Below are positions 7,318 to 16,600 of a DNA stretch of 36,727 nt, piece after piece (the stretch's first letter is position 1; the number at the start of each line of letters is the position of its first letter). Origin of the DNA: Verrucomicrobiales bacterium (lineage in GTDB: Bacteria > Verrucomicrobiota > Verrucomicrobiia > Limisphaerales > UBA9464). Made by a program: the position numbers and the translations under genes. The notes beneath the pieces are model-generated. The model was given only the letters and a program-made list of their open reading frames with translations. It searched no databases and was not told the DNA's origin. Location: the NCBI GenBank assembly GCA_027489875.1, contig JAIXZE010000132.1:1-36727 (forward strand). Reading direction: 5' to 3'.

Positions 7318-9465
7318 TCAGGACTTCACGACCTCGGACGCCTTCACGTTTCCGAGGCCCTTGTCCTTGATGGCGGCGAGGGCGGAGCGCATGAGGCCCT
7401 GGACACCGGAGTCGTCCGTCGAGGCGATCAGCTTCGCGAGGAGCGCCGACAGCGTGAGGTTGCGGAGGTCCTCGGTGCGGATGCCGAAATCGGCGACCCA
7501 CTTGGACAGCTGACCCTTGAAGAACTCGGGGTCGCCATTGAAGAAGGTCTCCTTGACGTCGCTGAGGACCCGACTGTTGTCGACGGCGCGATCGACGGAC
7601 TTCCCGGTGCCGATGGCGCGCACGACCTTCTCGAAGAAGTCGTTCTCGCCGCCGACGATGTCGATCTTGGCCGACTTGAGGGCTTCGCCGACGACACTGG
7701 CGTTGGCCTGGGCGATGTCCTTCTGGACGGTGATGGCGGCGAGTTCGACATCGCGTTCCTTGGCGAGACGCAGGCGGAATTCCTCGTGCTGCTGGCCCGC
7801 GGCGTGGAGGAGCTTCATGGCCTCGGCCTTCTGGTGGATCGACTTGGCCTCCGCGACCCCACGGGCCTCGATGCCTGTCGCCACGGCGAGTTCCTTCTCC
7901 TTCGTGCCCTGCGCCTCGGCTTGGGCCTGCGTCTGGGTGTTCTCGGCGATGACCGCGCCGCGCGCCTTGAGGACCTCGGCTTCGGCGATGCCCATCTCGC
8001 GATTGGCGGCGGCATCGGACTTCTTGGCGTTGGCCTTGGCGATGGTGACCTTGGCTTCGGCGAGACCCTTGGCAGCCTCGCGGGCGGCGATGCCTTCCGC
8101 TTCCTGTTCGGCCGCGTGACGGCGCTTGTCGGCGACCTTGGCCTCGGCATCGGCGATCGTCTGGATGCGCTCCGCATCGCGCAGGGCGGCCTCGCGGCTG
8201 GCTTCGGCAGCGGTGATCAGCTTGATCTTCTCCGCCTCGGCGAGATTGCGTTCGGACTCCTTCTGGGCCTCGGAGGCGACGACCTTCTGGGTCTGGTCCT
8301 TCTTCGCGTTCATCTCGGCCTCGATGAGGGTGACCTCGCGGACGCGCTCGGCGGTCATGCGGGCCTCGATGTTGCGCTTCTCCTCCTCCTGCTGCGTGAC
8401 GGCCTTCTGCTCCGCAACCACGGTGGCGCGCTTGCGTTCCACGTCGACGGCGGCCTCGTTGACCTTCACTTCCTTGTCCATCTCGGCGAGGGACACGGTG
8501 CGCTCGCGACGGACGCGCGCTTCCTCGCCCTCCTGCACGGCTTCCTGTTCGAGGCGTTGCTTCTCCTTCTTCACCGTGAACTCGCGCTCCTGCACGGCGC
8601 GGTTCATGTCCTCGGTCCGGAGCCGGATGGATTCCTCGGTTTCGAGCCGGCGGCCTTCGACCTCCATCCGTCGGGCCTCGATGACCTTGCGGGCCTCGGC
8701 TTCCTCATTGGCCTTCACCTCGGTGATGGCGCGCTGCTGCTTGGCGGTGTCTTCCTCGTTGCGTCGACGCTGCTCGCGCTTGGCGATGTCGGCATCGGCG
8801 TTCTCCTTCTCGACCTGCACCTGCGCGCGTTGGGAGAACTCGTTCGCAACGACGCGTTCGCGCTGGGTGATCTCGGTGATCTTCTTGATGCCCTCGGCGT
8901 CGAGGACGTTGCTGGGATCGTGCTGATCGAGCGGCGTCTGCTCGAGGTAATCGATGGCCACGTCCTGAAGGAAGAATCCGTCGAGGTCCTTGCCGATGGT
9001 GGACTGGATCTGGTCGCGGAACTTGATGCGCTCGGTGAAGAGCTCGTGGAACTCCATCTGCTTGCCGGCGGTCTTGAGCGCCTCGGAGAACTTGGCCTCG
9101 AAGAGCTCGCGCAGCTGGGCGAGGTCAGAGACGCGTTCCGGTGTCAGCATCTGGGCGACCTTGCGGACGCTTTCCGGCGTGGCCTCGACGCGGATGTAGA
9201 AGGCGACGGTGATGTCGGCGCGGATGTTGTCCTTGCAGACGAGGCCATCCTTGCCCTTCCGGTGGATCTCCAGCTTCTTCACGGAGATGTCGACGATCTC
9301 GTAATTCTGCAGGATGGGGACCGCGAACATCCAATCGAAGGAGATGCGCACGCCGCCAAACCCGGTGATCAATCCGGCACGACCTGGGTGAACCTTCCGA
9401 ACGCAGATCATTCCGAAGAAGCCGATGACGGCGAGGAGGACGAGGGCCGGTATGATGAACCACAT
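7318..9465 (-). CDS. Flotillin-like SPFH/Band 7 membrane protein
   Basis: A 715-residue protein. Residues 1-21 (MWFIIPALVLLAVIGFFGMI) form an N-terminal membrane segment, followed by an SPFH/Band 7 domain to about residue 220 (VRKVHPGRAGLITGFGG, DNIRADITVAFYIRVE, DLDGFFLQDVAIDYLEQT). Residues about 230-600 are a long Ala/Glu/Lys-rich coiled coil typical of flotillins and YqiK-type proteins. The end is a helical domain (IVGGENDFFEKVVRAIGTG) that probably drives oligomerisation. Flotillins scaffold membrane microdomains, here probably at the inner membrane. I chose the start at 9465 rather than 9525 because it places the membrane segment directly at the N-terminus; no clear Shine-Dalgarno is seen at either. 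The DUF3686 ATPase lies downstream on the same strand. I recall flotillins beside this ATPase family in other bacteria, but could not check that here. Confidence 0.9.
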   Translation of the reverse strand: MWFIIPALVLLAVIGFFGMICVRKVHPGRAGLITGFGGVRISFDWMFAVPILQNYEIVDISVKKLEIHRKGKDGLVCKDNIRADITVAFYIRVEATPESVRKVAQMLTPERVSDLAQLRELFEAKFSEALKTAGKQMEFHELFTERIKFRDQIQSTIGKDLDGFFLQDVAIDYLEQTPLDQHDPSNVLDAEGIKKITEITQRERVVANEFSQRAQVQVEKENADADIAKREQRRRNEEDTAKQQRAITEVKANEEAEARKVIEARRMEVEGRRLETEESIRLRTEDMNRAVQEREFTVKKEKQRLEQEAVQEGEEARVRRERTVSLAEMDKEVKVNEAAVDVERKRATVVAEQKAVTQQEEEKRNIEARMTAERVREVTLIEAEMNAKKDQTQKVVASEAQKESERNLAEAEKIKLITAAEASREAALRDAERIQTIADAEAKVADKRRHAAEQEAEGIAAREAAKGLAEAKVTIAKANAKKSDAAANREMGIAEAEVLKARGAVIAENTQTQAQAEAQGTKEKELAVATGIEARGVAEAKSIHQKAEAMKLLHAAGQQHEEFRLRLAKERDVELAAITVQKDIAQANASVVGEALKSAKIDIVGGENDFFEKVVRAIGTGKSVDRAVDNSRVLSDVKETFFNGDPEFFKGQLSKWVADFGIRTEDLRNLTLSALLAKLIASTDDSGVQGLMRSALAAIKDKGLGNVKASEVVKS

Positions 9466-9553
9466 GGTCTGACGGGTGTTGTTGGATCCTGGTGCGCGTC
9501 TTGATTGTCTCCGATCGACGTGCACCGTTCTGAACGACGGCCGGAGAGCGATG

Positions 9554-9565
9554 CTGTTAAAACAG
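9554..9565. promoter_or_regulatory. Small AT-rich palindrome upstream of the flotillin gene
   Basis: CTGTTAAAACAG (5-bp arms, 2-nt centre) lies about 90-100 bp upstream of the flotillin start, in otherwise G+C-rich DNA. It could be an operator or part of a promoter. The 244-bp gap (9466-9709) otherwise shows nothing I can assign, and no convincing -35/-10 pair was seen. Confidence 0.2.
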
Positions 9566-9709
9566 ACGGAAACCTCCCCAGCCAGTCGATTCTCAGGACA
9601 AGGATTCCAAGGACCCCGCCGCGATACGCCCCGGAATGCGACGTTGGGTCGACGCCGTCGTCGTATTCCGCGCAGCCTCCGCCAGAAACGTCGGCAGGCT
9701 ATCCCGCGC

Positions 9710-10696
9710 TCACCCGTCGATCCGTGCCTCGAACTCCGACAGCGTCGGGACCGTCAGGACCGCACGCGCCAGTTGGCGTAGCCGTGCCTCGTCCCGGATC
9801 GCCCCGACCCGATCACGAAGCCGGTCGCTGCAGGCACCAAAGCGCTCGCTGACCAGATCCAGCAGCAAATCCTGGACGGCGGTACTCCTTCCCTCCACGC
9901 GACCTTCGTCGCGCCCCTGCACCAAGCCCTCTTCCCAGACAACCCGTTCGTAGGTGCTCCGCCGTTTGGTCTCCATGCTCGCCTCCATATGCCTCACATC
10001 TTTCCGAAATCCTATCTCCTCTTCCTCCGGCAACGCCAGCAGCCAATGCACGAGCCGCATCACTTCCCGGATTTCTGCGTCGCTCATCCCGGATTCCAGC
10101 AACTGCCTCACCAAGCCCAGCTTTCCGCTCCGACGGGCCTTCAGCTTCTTGCCTGTTCTCTGCGCCAGTCGGTGCGCCTGAATCACCCGTGCCACTGGAT
10201 TTCCTGCGGCGATCCATGGCGCAAGATCCAGGTCCGCCAACTTGCATGTGGCGTATTGAAAAACCAACGACGCACCGCCCAGCGAGTACGCATACGGCCC
10301 GGGGTGCCACCGGGGATGTGGATCGGCGAGGATGGCCAGGCTCACCGGCGGTTGGTCGAACCGATCCAGGATCCGGCACAGGTATCGGAGCATCCGCCGC
10401 GGGAGTGCGTCATCGCGTTGGGACTGCACTTCGACATGGATCAGCAGCAGCTCCGATGGGCCATCCTTTCGCTGAACCTTGATGAGCTTGTCGACGCGCA
10501 TCCTGCCCGTCTCGGATCCGCGGACGATCTCCTGCAATTCGGTGTCCAGGAACTCAGGTGGCACCGACCAGTCGATGAGCGCGGCGAGTTGCGGGAAGGT
10601 CAGTTGGAGACACGCGGGGAAGAACGTTTCGAGAGTCGCCTTCCACGCGGCGTCGTATTCGGTCTTCAGGTTCAACAACGCGTTGCTACGCCGCAT
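9710..10696 (-). CDS. Rpn-like PD-(D/E)XK nuclease / putative transposase
   Basis: A 328-residue protein that looks like the Rpn/YhgA family of recombination-promoting nucleases, long annotated as putative transposases. The N-terminal half carries the pattern I associate with their PD-(D/E)XK core: FLDTELQEIVRG, then RVDKLIKVQ, then the strand LLIHVEVQSQ with the E-V-Q signature. A conserved-looking LRYLCRILDRF and a helical, charged C-terminus (EEGLVQGRDEGRVEGR) follow, as in this family. Family members cut DNA and can raise recombination; whether this copy is active is unknown. Two starts are adjacent (GTG at 10699, ATG at 10696) and I take the ATG. The gene is not flanked by the terminal inverted repeats of an insertion sequence. 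The repeat-rich gap upstream fits a region of rearrangement. Confidence 0.75.
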   Translation of the reverse strand: MRRSNALLNLKTEYDAAWKATLETFFPACLQLTFPQLAALIDWSVPPEFLDTELQEIVRGSETGRMRVDKLIKVQRKDGPSELLLIHVEVQSQRDDALPRRMLRYLCRILDRFDQPPVSLAILADPHPRWHPGPYAYSLGGASLVFQYATCKLADLDLAPWIAAGNPVARVIQAHRLAQRTGKKLKARRSGKLGLVRQLLESGMSDAEIREVMRLVHWLLALPEEEEIGFRKDVRHMEASMETKRRSTYERVVWEEGLVQGRDEGRVEGRSTAVQDLLLDLVSERFGACSDRLRDRVGAIRDEARLRQLARAVLTVPTLSEFEARIDG

Positions 10697-10728
10697 CACC
10701 TTGAAAGGTTACCGATGAAATGAAGTCA

Positions 10729-10749
10729 CTGCCGGTGCTCCGCACCTCG
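10729..10749 (+). repeat. 21-bp copy of an interspersed repeat
   Basis: The 21 bases here match exactly the reverse complement of 7239-7259. One copy lies between flotillin and ATPase, the other just upstream of the Rpn-like gene. The core is GTGCTCCGCAC, a near-palindrome, so each copy could form a short hairpin. Confidence 0.7.
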
Positions 10750-10823
10750 TGCCCGGCACGGAGGGGACACACGGAGACGTGGGGGATGAACACAGGCGGA
10801 GTCCTGCCTTTCTCCGCGCCCCA

Positions 10824-10977
10824 GCGCCTCTGCGCGGGAAATCCCTTTCTGTGCGTTGCCAGACCAGGAAGGGGACTTGTTCGCGCAGAGGCGCAGAGGC
10901 GCAGAGGGGATTCCCGGCGTTTGATTCTTGCCGCTGCAATGCTCCTCGGGATCGGTATCGGGATCGGAATCGGTATC
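10824..10977. repeat. Intergenic repeat cluster in the gene-free stretch 10697-11156
   Basis: This 460-bp stretch holds no gene I can support. GCGCCTCTGCGCG (10824-10836) faces GCGCAGAG units repeated three times (10884-10906), so the block is a large imperfect inverted repeat. At 10948-10977 there are five tandem hexamers of the form GGNATC. A run of eight G lies at 11038-11045. Frames across it translate as low-complexity sequence rich in Arg, Ser and Pro, which speaks against coding. Confidence 0.7.
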
Positions 10978-11156
10978 GTTCCGAACCTCCGGCTCCCTCG
11001 GTCCCGTGAGAGAGATCGGAGGCTCGGGGTGGAGGGCGGGGGGGGTGCTTCGGTTTCATTCGATCGCGATCCCCGACCTCCGTCCGACAAATCATTTACA
11101 ACTTCCTGACAGACGCGGGACAACCCGTGGGCAAACACTCGTCCATGCTCAGGGAA

Positions 11157-11666
11157 ATGAATCCATGCCATGTGCACCCGACGAGGATCGTGTCCCACCT
11201 GACAGGCCGGTGGATGCGGTCGCTGGGGTTGTTGGCGTTTGGTCTGCTCCTGGGGTTGCAGGCCGGATGCGCGACCAAGCCACCACCGCCGCCCACCGCC
11301 TTGCAGAAGCTTCAGGGCACATGGTCCGGGGGCGTGCTGAACGATCGGTCCAAGGCCCAATACACCCTTCGGATCAGTGGCGATTCGTTTCATTTCCATC
11401 GCGACACGAACTTCTGGTTCGGGACGACGATCACGGTGCCTGCGGGGACGGAGCCGCAGCAGCTCTTCGCCACCATCCACACGGCTGCGCCCGGTCAGGA
11501 GAACAGTCTCGGCAAGCGCGTGGCCGCCATCTTCCAGGTCGAGGAAGACAACCTGATCATTGTCGCGCGCGGTGACGGCGGGGACGACGTCCCCACGGGT
11601 TTTGATGTCGGGGGAGACGAGGGGTTGACCCGCTACGAGCTTCGACGGGTGGCCGTTCCCCGTTAG
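11157..11666 (+). CDS. Small lipoprotein with LQGTW-type domain
   Basis: The protein has a hydrophobic segment ending in a lipobox (GLLLGLQAGC), so the Cys should be acylated and the mature protein anchored in a membrane. A short Pro-rich linker (TKPPPPP) leads to LQKLQGTWSGGVLNDRSKA, which resembles the start of the TIGR03067-type domain expanded in planctomycetes and relatives. The rest is beta-rich (YTLRISGDSFHFH, AAIFQVEEDNLIIVAR). Function is unknown. Start choice is uncertain: GTG at 11127, ATG at 11145, 11157 or 11214. The last gives the tidiest 19-residue lipoprotein signal (MRSLGLLAFGLLLGLQAGC), so the upstream codons may not be translated. The gene precedes the giant-protein operon but is separated from it by a hairpin. 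Confidence 0.72.
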   Translation: MNPCHVHPTRIVSHLTGRWMRSLGLLAFGLLLGLQAGCATKPPPPPTALQKLQGTWSGGVLNDRSKAQYTLRISGDSFHFHRDTNFWFGTTITVPAGTEPQQLFATIHTAAPGQENSLGKRVAAIFQVEEDNLIIVARGDGGDDVPTGFDVGGDEGLTRYELRRVAVPR

Positions 11667-11682
11667 GTGTCCGCGCTCCCTA

Positions 11683-11726
11683 CGTGGGTCTACGTAGGCC
11701 CCTCTGCGTAAGGGCACGTACCCACG
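11683..11726. terminator. Long imperfect hairpin, possible terminator
   Basis: CGTGGGT (11683-11689) pairs with ACCCACG (11720-11726), and the pairing continues inward through ACGT/ACGT and CCC/GGG with small bulges. It starts 17 bp after the lipoprotein stop and precedes the next operon. No T-run follows, so it may be a REP-type or factor-dependent element rather than a classical terminator. Confidence 0.45.
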
Positions 11727-11781
11727 AATAGGTGTACGCTGGGATACCCGGACTGTGGGAGACCATGGCAGGATCGGGGCC

Positions 11782-12801
11782 ATGGCAAATCGTTCCCTGG
11801 GGGCCCGTGGTGGCCAGGTCCGGAGGCTGGGCAGCTCCCTGATGCTGGCCGTTGCGGGGTGGTTGGGTCTGGGGGTCTGCGTGGACGCCGCGTCCACGCG
11901 GACCCAGACGGTGGCGCTCCAGCCCGGTTGGAATGCGGTGTATCTGGAAGTCCAGCCGACGGCCTCAGCACCGACCAACGTGTTTGCCGGATCAACCGTC
12001 CAGGCGGTGGCGTGGTTCCGGAAGGGTGGTCTCGATGCCAAGTACATCCGCAACCCCGGCGACGCGCCCTGGCGCAGCGAGGGATGGTCGGTGTGGTACG
12101 CGCCGGGCCAGCCGGACGCGGTGCTCACGGACCTGCACGACATCCGCGGCGGCCAGGCCTACCTGATCCGGGCGGCGGCGGCGGCCACGCTGAACATCAC
12201 GGGCGAAGCCCGCGTGACGCAGCTCGATTGGCAACCGAACAACTGCACCTTCACCGGCCTTCCGGTCAGCGACACGCAGGGCCCCACCTTCCGTCAGTTC
12301 TTCGCGGGAAGCCCGGCGCATTCCCGGCACCGGATCTATCGGCTGGAAAGCGGCGTCTGGAAGATCGTCCGCGACCCTGCCACCGCACGGGCCAGGGCGG
12401 GTGAAGCCTACTGGATCCAGACCGACGGTGCCTCCCGCTACCAGGGACCGATCCGCCTCAACCTTCCCGGTTCCGGCGAGATCGATTTCTCCCGGACGGT
12501 GGACTCCTTCCCCCTCCAGCTCGTGAACGCCGCGCCCACGCCCCGGAGCAACGTGACCATCACCCTCGCCGGCGGTGCGGGCGCGCTCAACCTTGTCGAG
12601 GCCGTCCAGGACCCCGGAGCCCTGACCTATCGTCGGGTCAATTTCACCGGCGGCATCGTCTCCTCGAACCTCACCAGCGAACGCGTCCTCCGACTCGAAC
12701 CCGATCGCGTCGGACTGACCGTCCCGACCAACACGACCCTCCTCCGGCTTACCGACGGCAACGGATTCCAACAATGGATCCCCGTCCGCGCCATCAAGTG
12801 A
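11782..12801 (+). CDS. Secreted beta-rich protein, first gene of the giant-protein operon
   Basis: A 339-residue protein with an N-terminal signal peptide (basic start, hydrophobic GSSLMLAVAGWLGLGVCV, likely cleavage near VDA-AST). The mature part begins with a QPGWNAVYLEVQP motif, of a kind seen at the start of beta-sandwich surface modules, and a related turn recurs at WQPNNCTFTGLPV. Most of the chain is predicted beta strand with Trp and Tyr at regular spacing. No enzyme motif is visible and I do not recognise a named family. I chose the ATG at 11782 over the GTG at 11755 because an AGGA lies at suitable spacing. The next gene starts 37 bp downstream. From context it may be exported with, or assembled around, the giant protein. 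Confidence 0.78.
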   Translation: MANRSLGARGGQVRRLGSSLMLAVAGWLGLGVCVDAASTRTQTVALQPGWNAVYLEVQPTASAPTNVFAGSTVQAVAWFRKGGLDAKYIRNPGDAPWRSEGWSVWYAPGQPDAVLTDLHDIRGGQAYLIRAAAAATLNITGEARVTQLDWQPNNCTFTGLPVSDTQGPTFRQFFAGSPAHSRHRIYRLESGVWKIVRDPATARARAGEAYWIQTDGASRYQGPIRLNLPGSGEIDFSRTVDSFPLQLVNAAPTPRSNVTITLAGGAGALNLVEAVQDPGALTYRRVNFTGGIVSSNLTSERVLRLEPDRVGLTVPTNTTLLRLTDGNGFQQWIPVRAIK

Positions 12802-12838
12802 CAGGCACCCATTTGTCCCAATCCTTTCCGATCCACGC

Positions 12839-13564
12839 ATGAAAACGCTGCTGTCTCCGTTGTCCCGGCTCTGTGGCCGGGGATTCCTGTGGGTGTGCCT
12901 GTTGGCCGTCGTACAGGGGGTGCAGGCCCAGTCCCTCGTGAACAATCCGGACGCCGCCGGCCTCTGGATGGGAGACGTCGTCCTGGACCGTGTGGGTGGC
13001 CTTGCGGGTCCGACGAACACCCCGGCCAGGACCACGGGACCCCTGCAATTCCGGGTGCTCTTCCACGTCGACAACGCCGGAAGGGTGAAGCTGCTGAAGG
13101 ACGTCATCGTGGCCAAGCGTGCCACGCCGACGCTGGATGTCGTGCTGGTGAATGATCCGTCACGCCTCGCATCGCTCAACCTCGAGCGCACGGCCGAGCA
13201 GGCGGTGGCCGGACGCCGCTACAGCGCGATCGGGTATGACTTCAACGGGCTCGACCTCGGCTGCCGCGGCGGCGTCGGGCAGGGCTTCCGCTGCGAAGCT
13301 TCGGTGGTGCTGTCGAACACGGCCCCGACGAATCCCTTCCGCCACGGTTTTCACCCCGACCACGCCAACACGGGTGCCCGGGCGTACTCGGTCCGACGCG
13401 AGATCGGGATCAACTTCAACACGCCGCCGCAGAAGTTGGCGGACGTCGACACCCTGGAAGGCGCCTACACCGAAGCCGTGCACGGCCTCGCGCTGCAACC
13501 GATCTCCGTGGCGGGAACCGTGACCCTGCGCCGCATCTCGCGTGTTTCGATCCTGAACCAGTAA
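12839..13564 (+). CDS. Secreted protein with GLWMGDV motif
   Basis: A 241-residue protein with a clear signal peptide (MKTLLSPLSRLCGRGFLWVC, then LLAVVQGVQA with cleavage before QSLV). The mature protein opens with NNPDAAGLWMGDVVLDRV and continues with FRVLFHVDNAGRVKLLKDV, a pairing I associate with large secreted proteins of Verrucomicrobia rather than a characterised enzyme. The C-terminal half contains NTAPTNPFRHGFHPDHAN, with several His and Asp that could bind metal; this is speculative. The gaps to its neighbours are 37 and 40 bp, so it is almost certainly in the same transcript as the giant gene. Function is unknown. Confidence 0.78.
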   Translation: MKTLLSPLSRLCGRGFLWVCLLAVVQGVQAQSLVNNPDAAGLWMGDVVLDRVGGLAGPTNTPARTTGPLQFRVLFHVDNAGRVKLLKDVIVAKRATPTLDVVLVNDPSRLASLNLERTAEQAVAGRRYSAIGYDFNGLDLGCRGGVGQGFRCEASVVLSNTAPTNPFRHGFHPDHANTGARAYSVRREIGINFNTPPQKLADVDTLEGAYTEAVHGLALQPISVAGTVTLRRISRVSILNQ

Positions 13565-13604
13565 ACCCGCCCACCGAATGACATTCCTGACCCAAGGACT
13601 TCCG

Positions 13605-16600
13605 ATGAACCTGAAGCGAACCTTTGAACGGTGGGTGAAGCGCGGCATCCAGGCCGCGGTGGCGACATCCCCGTCGCCCCAGCAGAGCCCAGCCTCCAGC
13701 CACGAGGACATCGCCGCTTTGAACCTAGCCGGGGTGGCGACGTCCTCGTCGCCCCTCCATGGACGTGCCTCTGGCGATGAGGACATCGCCGCCCCGATCG
13801 ATGGCGGACGCCCGAGCGGCCTCGTCCGGCTTGGCCTGCGTTGGCTCGCAGCCGGCTGTCTCGCCATGGCCTCGTTCCTGCCTGTCTCCGCCGGCGAACC
13901 GCTGCACTACCTGGCGAGGGGTGCGGATGGTGACGGCTTCGCCAAGGACAACGAGCTCATCGCCTTTCACGTCTCGGCGACCGACGACGACGGCAACGTT
14001 TTCGCCGTCGGCATCCATCAGGGGCCGATGCAATTCCAGAGCCTGAGCCTGCCGTCCATGAATCCGCAGGAGCCCCGGCAGGCGGGAATCTTCGTGGCGC
14101 GACAGGGAGCGGGCGGCGGGTGGATCTATCTCAAGGAGGCGTTCAGCGTATTCCCCTCCGCGGTCGTCCCGGCGGAATCCGTCCTCACGACGCCCAAGAC
14201 CTTAAGGGTGACCGATGTCGAGGTGGACGCCACGTCCGTCTATATCGCCGCGACGATCAACGACGCCTCCCTCCAACGCGCGGGTGTGGTGATCAAGGTC
14301 GCCAAGGAAACCGGAACGGTTACCTGGATCCGCTACATCACCGGCACCGACGTGACGATGACCGCGCTGGCCGTGGATTCGGTAGGTCGCGTGACCGTGG
14401 GCGGGGCCTTCCGAGGATACGCGGGAAACACGGCGACCCCGGCACGCATCCTGAGCCCCACGCAGGCGGCACCGCTGACCACGATCACAGCGACCGGCGT
14501 TTTCACCGACAACGTGGACGCCTATCTGTTGCAGTTCACGGCGGCAGGTGCGATTGGCTGGACCTCCCGGAGCGGCAGCTTGACGACCGCCGGCCCTGAG
14601 ACCGTCGCGGCAATCAGCGCGGACGGACTGGATCAGTTGCACGTCCTGATGAATGTCGACGGCGTGTCGACGCTGTCTGGCAATGGCGTTTCTGTGGATC
14701 TCCGCAACAGCAGCGTCGACGGCAACAACCGCTACAGCTTGGTCGAGGTCGGTTGCTATACCATCGTCGGCGACCTGGATTCCTGCCACGGCACGAAGAC
14801 GGCGATCGCTGGCAAACTGAGCTCCACCGGGCGATGGCTCGACCATCTCGTCCTTGATCCGGATGCCCACCTGAAGGCCCAGTTCTTGGCCTTGGGGCTC
14901 AACACCAAGTTCGAGATCGACGGCAAGGACCTCTGCCTCTTTGACGGGAAGATCTACGTAGCGGGCAGCTACAATCAGATGCATCCCAACGGGAACAGCT
15001 ATCGCCGTGGCGGTTTCATCCTGCGTCTGGCAGACGACTACACCGTGGATCCGGACATGGTGTATTTCCGACCGGGTGGTGCGGAAATTCCCACGTTTCC
15101 CTTCCGGATGGTCCCCGCCGGGGCACGCTTGCTCGTCGCCGGCCGCGCGAACACCTCCGTCAATCTCCATAGCGTCGCGCTGTCGGACACGTCGCTGGGG
15201 GCGGTGGACATGGAGCTGAACCACACGGTGCCGAACGAGTTTGTCGTCAGCTTCAACTCCCGCCTCGAACCCCAATGGATCACCAGCACGGCTGAACCCG
15301 GGACACGCCCGACGCCAACGGTTTTCAGCGGCGGCCTCCTCGCGTTCAACAGTGACCGGAAGCAGATCCTCTGGGGCGGTGGCTTCCGGACCACCGCGTT
15401 GCGCCAGCTAGCCATCGGTGAAGGGGACGACGTCCTCATCCTGGAGAACCACACGCTGCGAGATACGCCCGAGTCGTGGGGATGGATCGTGGCTCTGAAT
15501 GCCGACGGCGAGTACCAGCTCCAGCAGCGGCTCTCGGTGGACTCCCGGTTTGGCCCGATCCTCGTCAACAACACCCTGTTCAGCGGCAGCGGCAATTTCA
15601 TCCGCGGCAGCCGGATCTCCATCAGTGTGCCGGCCACGGTCAGCACCAACAACGGGGCGACCCGGCACATCAACACGGGCTACTCGCTCAACGACGAGAT
15701 CAATTCCGGAACAGCGAACAACTACACGCTGGAGCTCTTCCAAGACACCACGCTGACCTTCAACTGGCTCACGCAGCATCGCCTCACGGTCAGCAACACC
15801 CACGCCGCCGTCGGTCTGCCGGCCGCATCCACTCCCGGCGAACCCAATCCTCCCGAGGGAGCCCACTGGATCCAGGACGGGAGCCTCGTCAACCCGTCCA
15901 TCAATGGCATCGTCCTGGATCCGGCCGACTTTGACTTGCGGTACTATGTCTCGCGCATCGCGGTCACGGGTGCCGTGGTTCAGACCCTCAACTACGGCGT
16001 TCCGAATCCGAATCCCGCGCCGACGCAGTTCGCCATGACGGGCCCGGTGACGATCACCTACAGCTGGCGCAAGCAGACCACTGTGATGATCGGGCACAAC
16101 GCCACGGCCGGCCTCGCCCTGCCGCTCACGCGGCAGCTGGATGGCGTCGGCACCATCGTGTCGTCGGTCACTGGCTCCGGCCGCTTCTGGTTCGATTTCG
16201 GGGCCCGTCTCGAAGTGATGGCCCGGGCCTCCGATACCGCCGCCGCCAAGAGCCTCGTGGGCTGGCAAGGCGCTTCCCCGGCGGAGCCGGCCTACTTCCC
16301 GGTCTCGACGTTCAGTTCATCGCCACTTCCCAACGGGGCATCACTCACGACGCACCTCACCGCCCTGACCGTGGACGGCAATGCCTACTGGCGCCGGTCC
16401 ATCGCGGCCCTCAACCGGCCCCTCTCCGTCCTCTGGGACTACGGTGCCTCCTATATCGTCATCCGTGCCGCCGTCGGCACCGACATCATGTACCCGGCCA
16501 ATGCGCCCGCGGTGCTTCCCCAGAAACCGGATGGGCGCGAGCTGTTGGCGACCGCCGGCGTCGGCACGACCGAGACCTTTGCCTGGGACGAACGCCGCAA

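Noticed and set aside
9710..10696. Rpn-like gene considered as part of a complete insertion sequence
   Set aside because: No terminal inverted repeats or target-site duplication were found at its ends; the nearby 21-bp repeat is present on one side only.
10709..11095. Minus-strand frame of 128 codons (NPLCASAPLREQ-type sequence)
   Set aside because: It is a translation of the intergenic GCGCAGAG and GGNATC repeats, as the Arg/Ser/Pro content shows.
10686..12143. Minus-strand frame of 485 codons
   Set aside because: It spans the repeat-rich gap and runs antisense to two plus-strand genes with proper signal peptides.
13658..13792. Repeat in the giant gene considered as a CRISPR fragment
   Set aside because: There are only two copies, the period is a whole number of codons, the interior is partly conserved and no cas genes are present.
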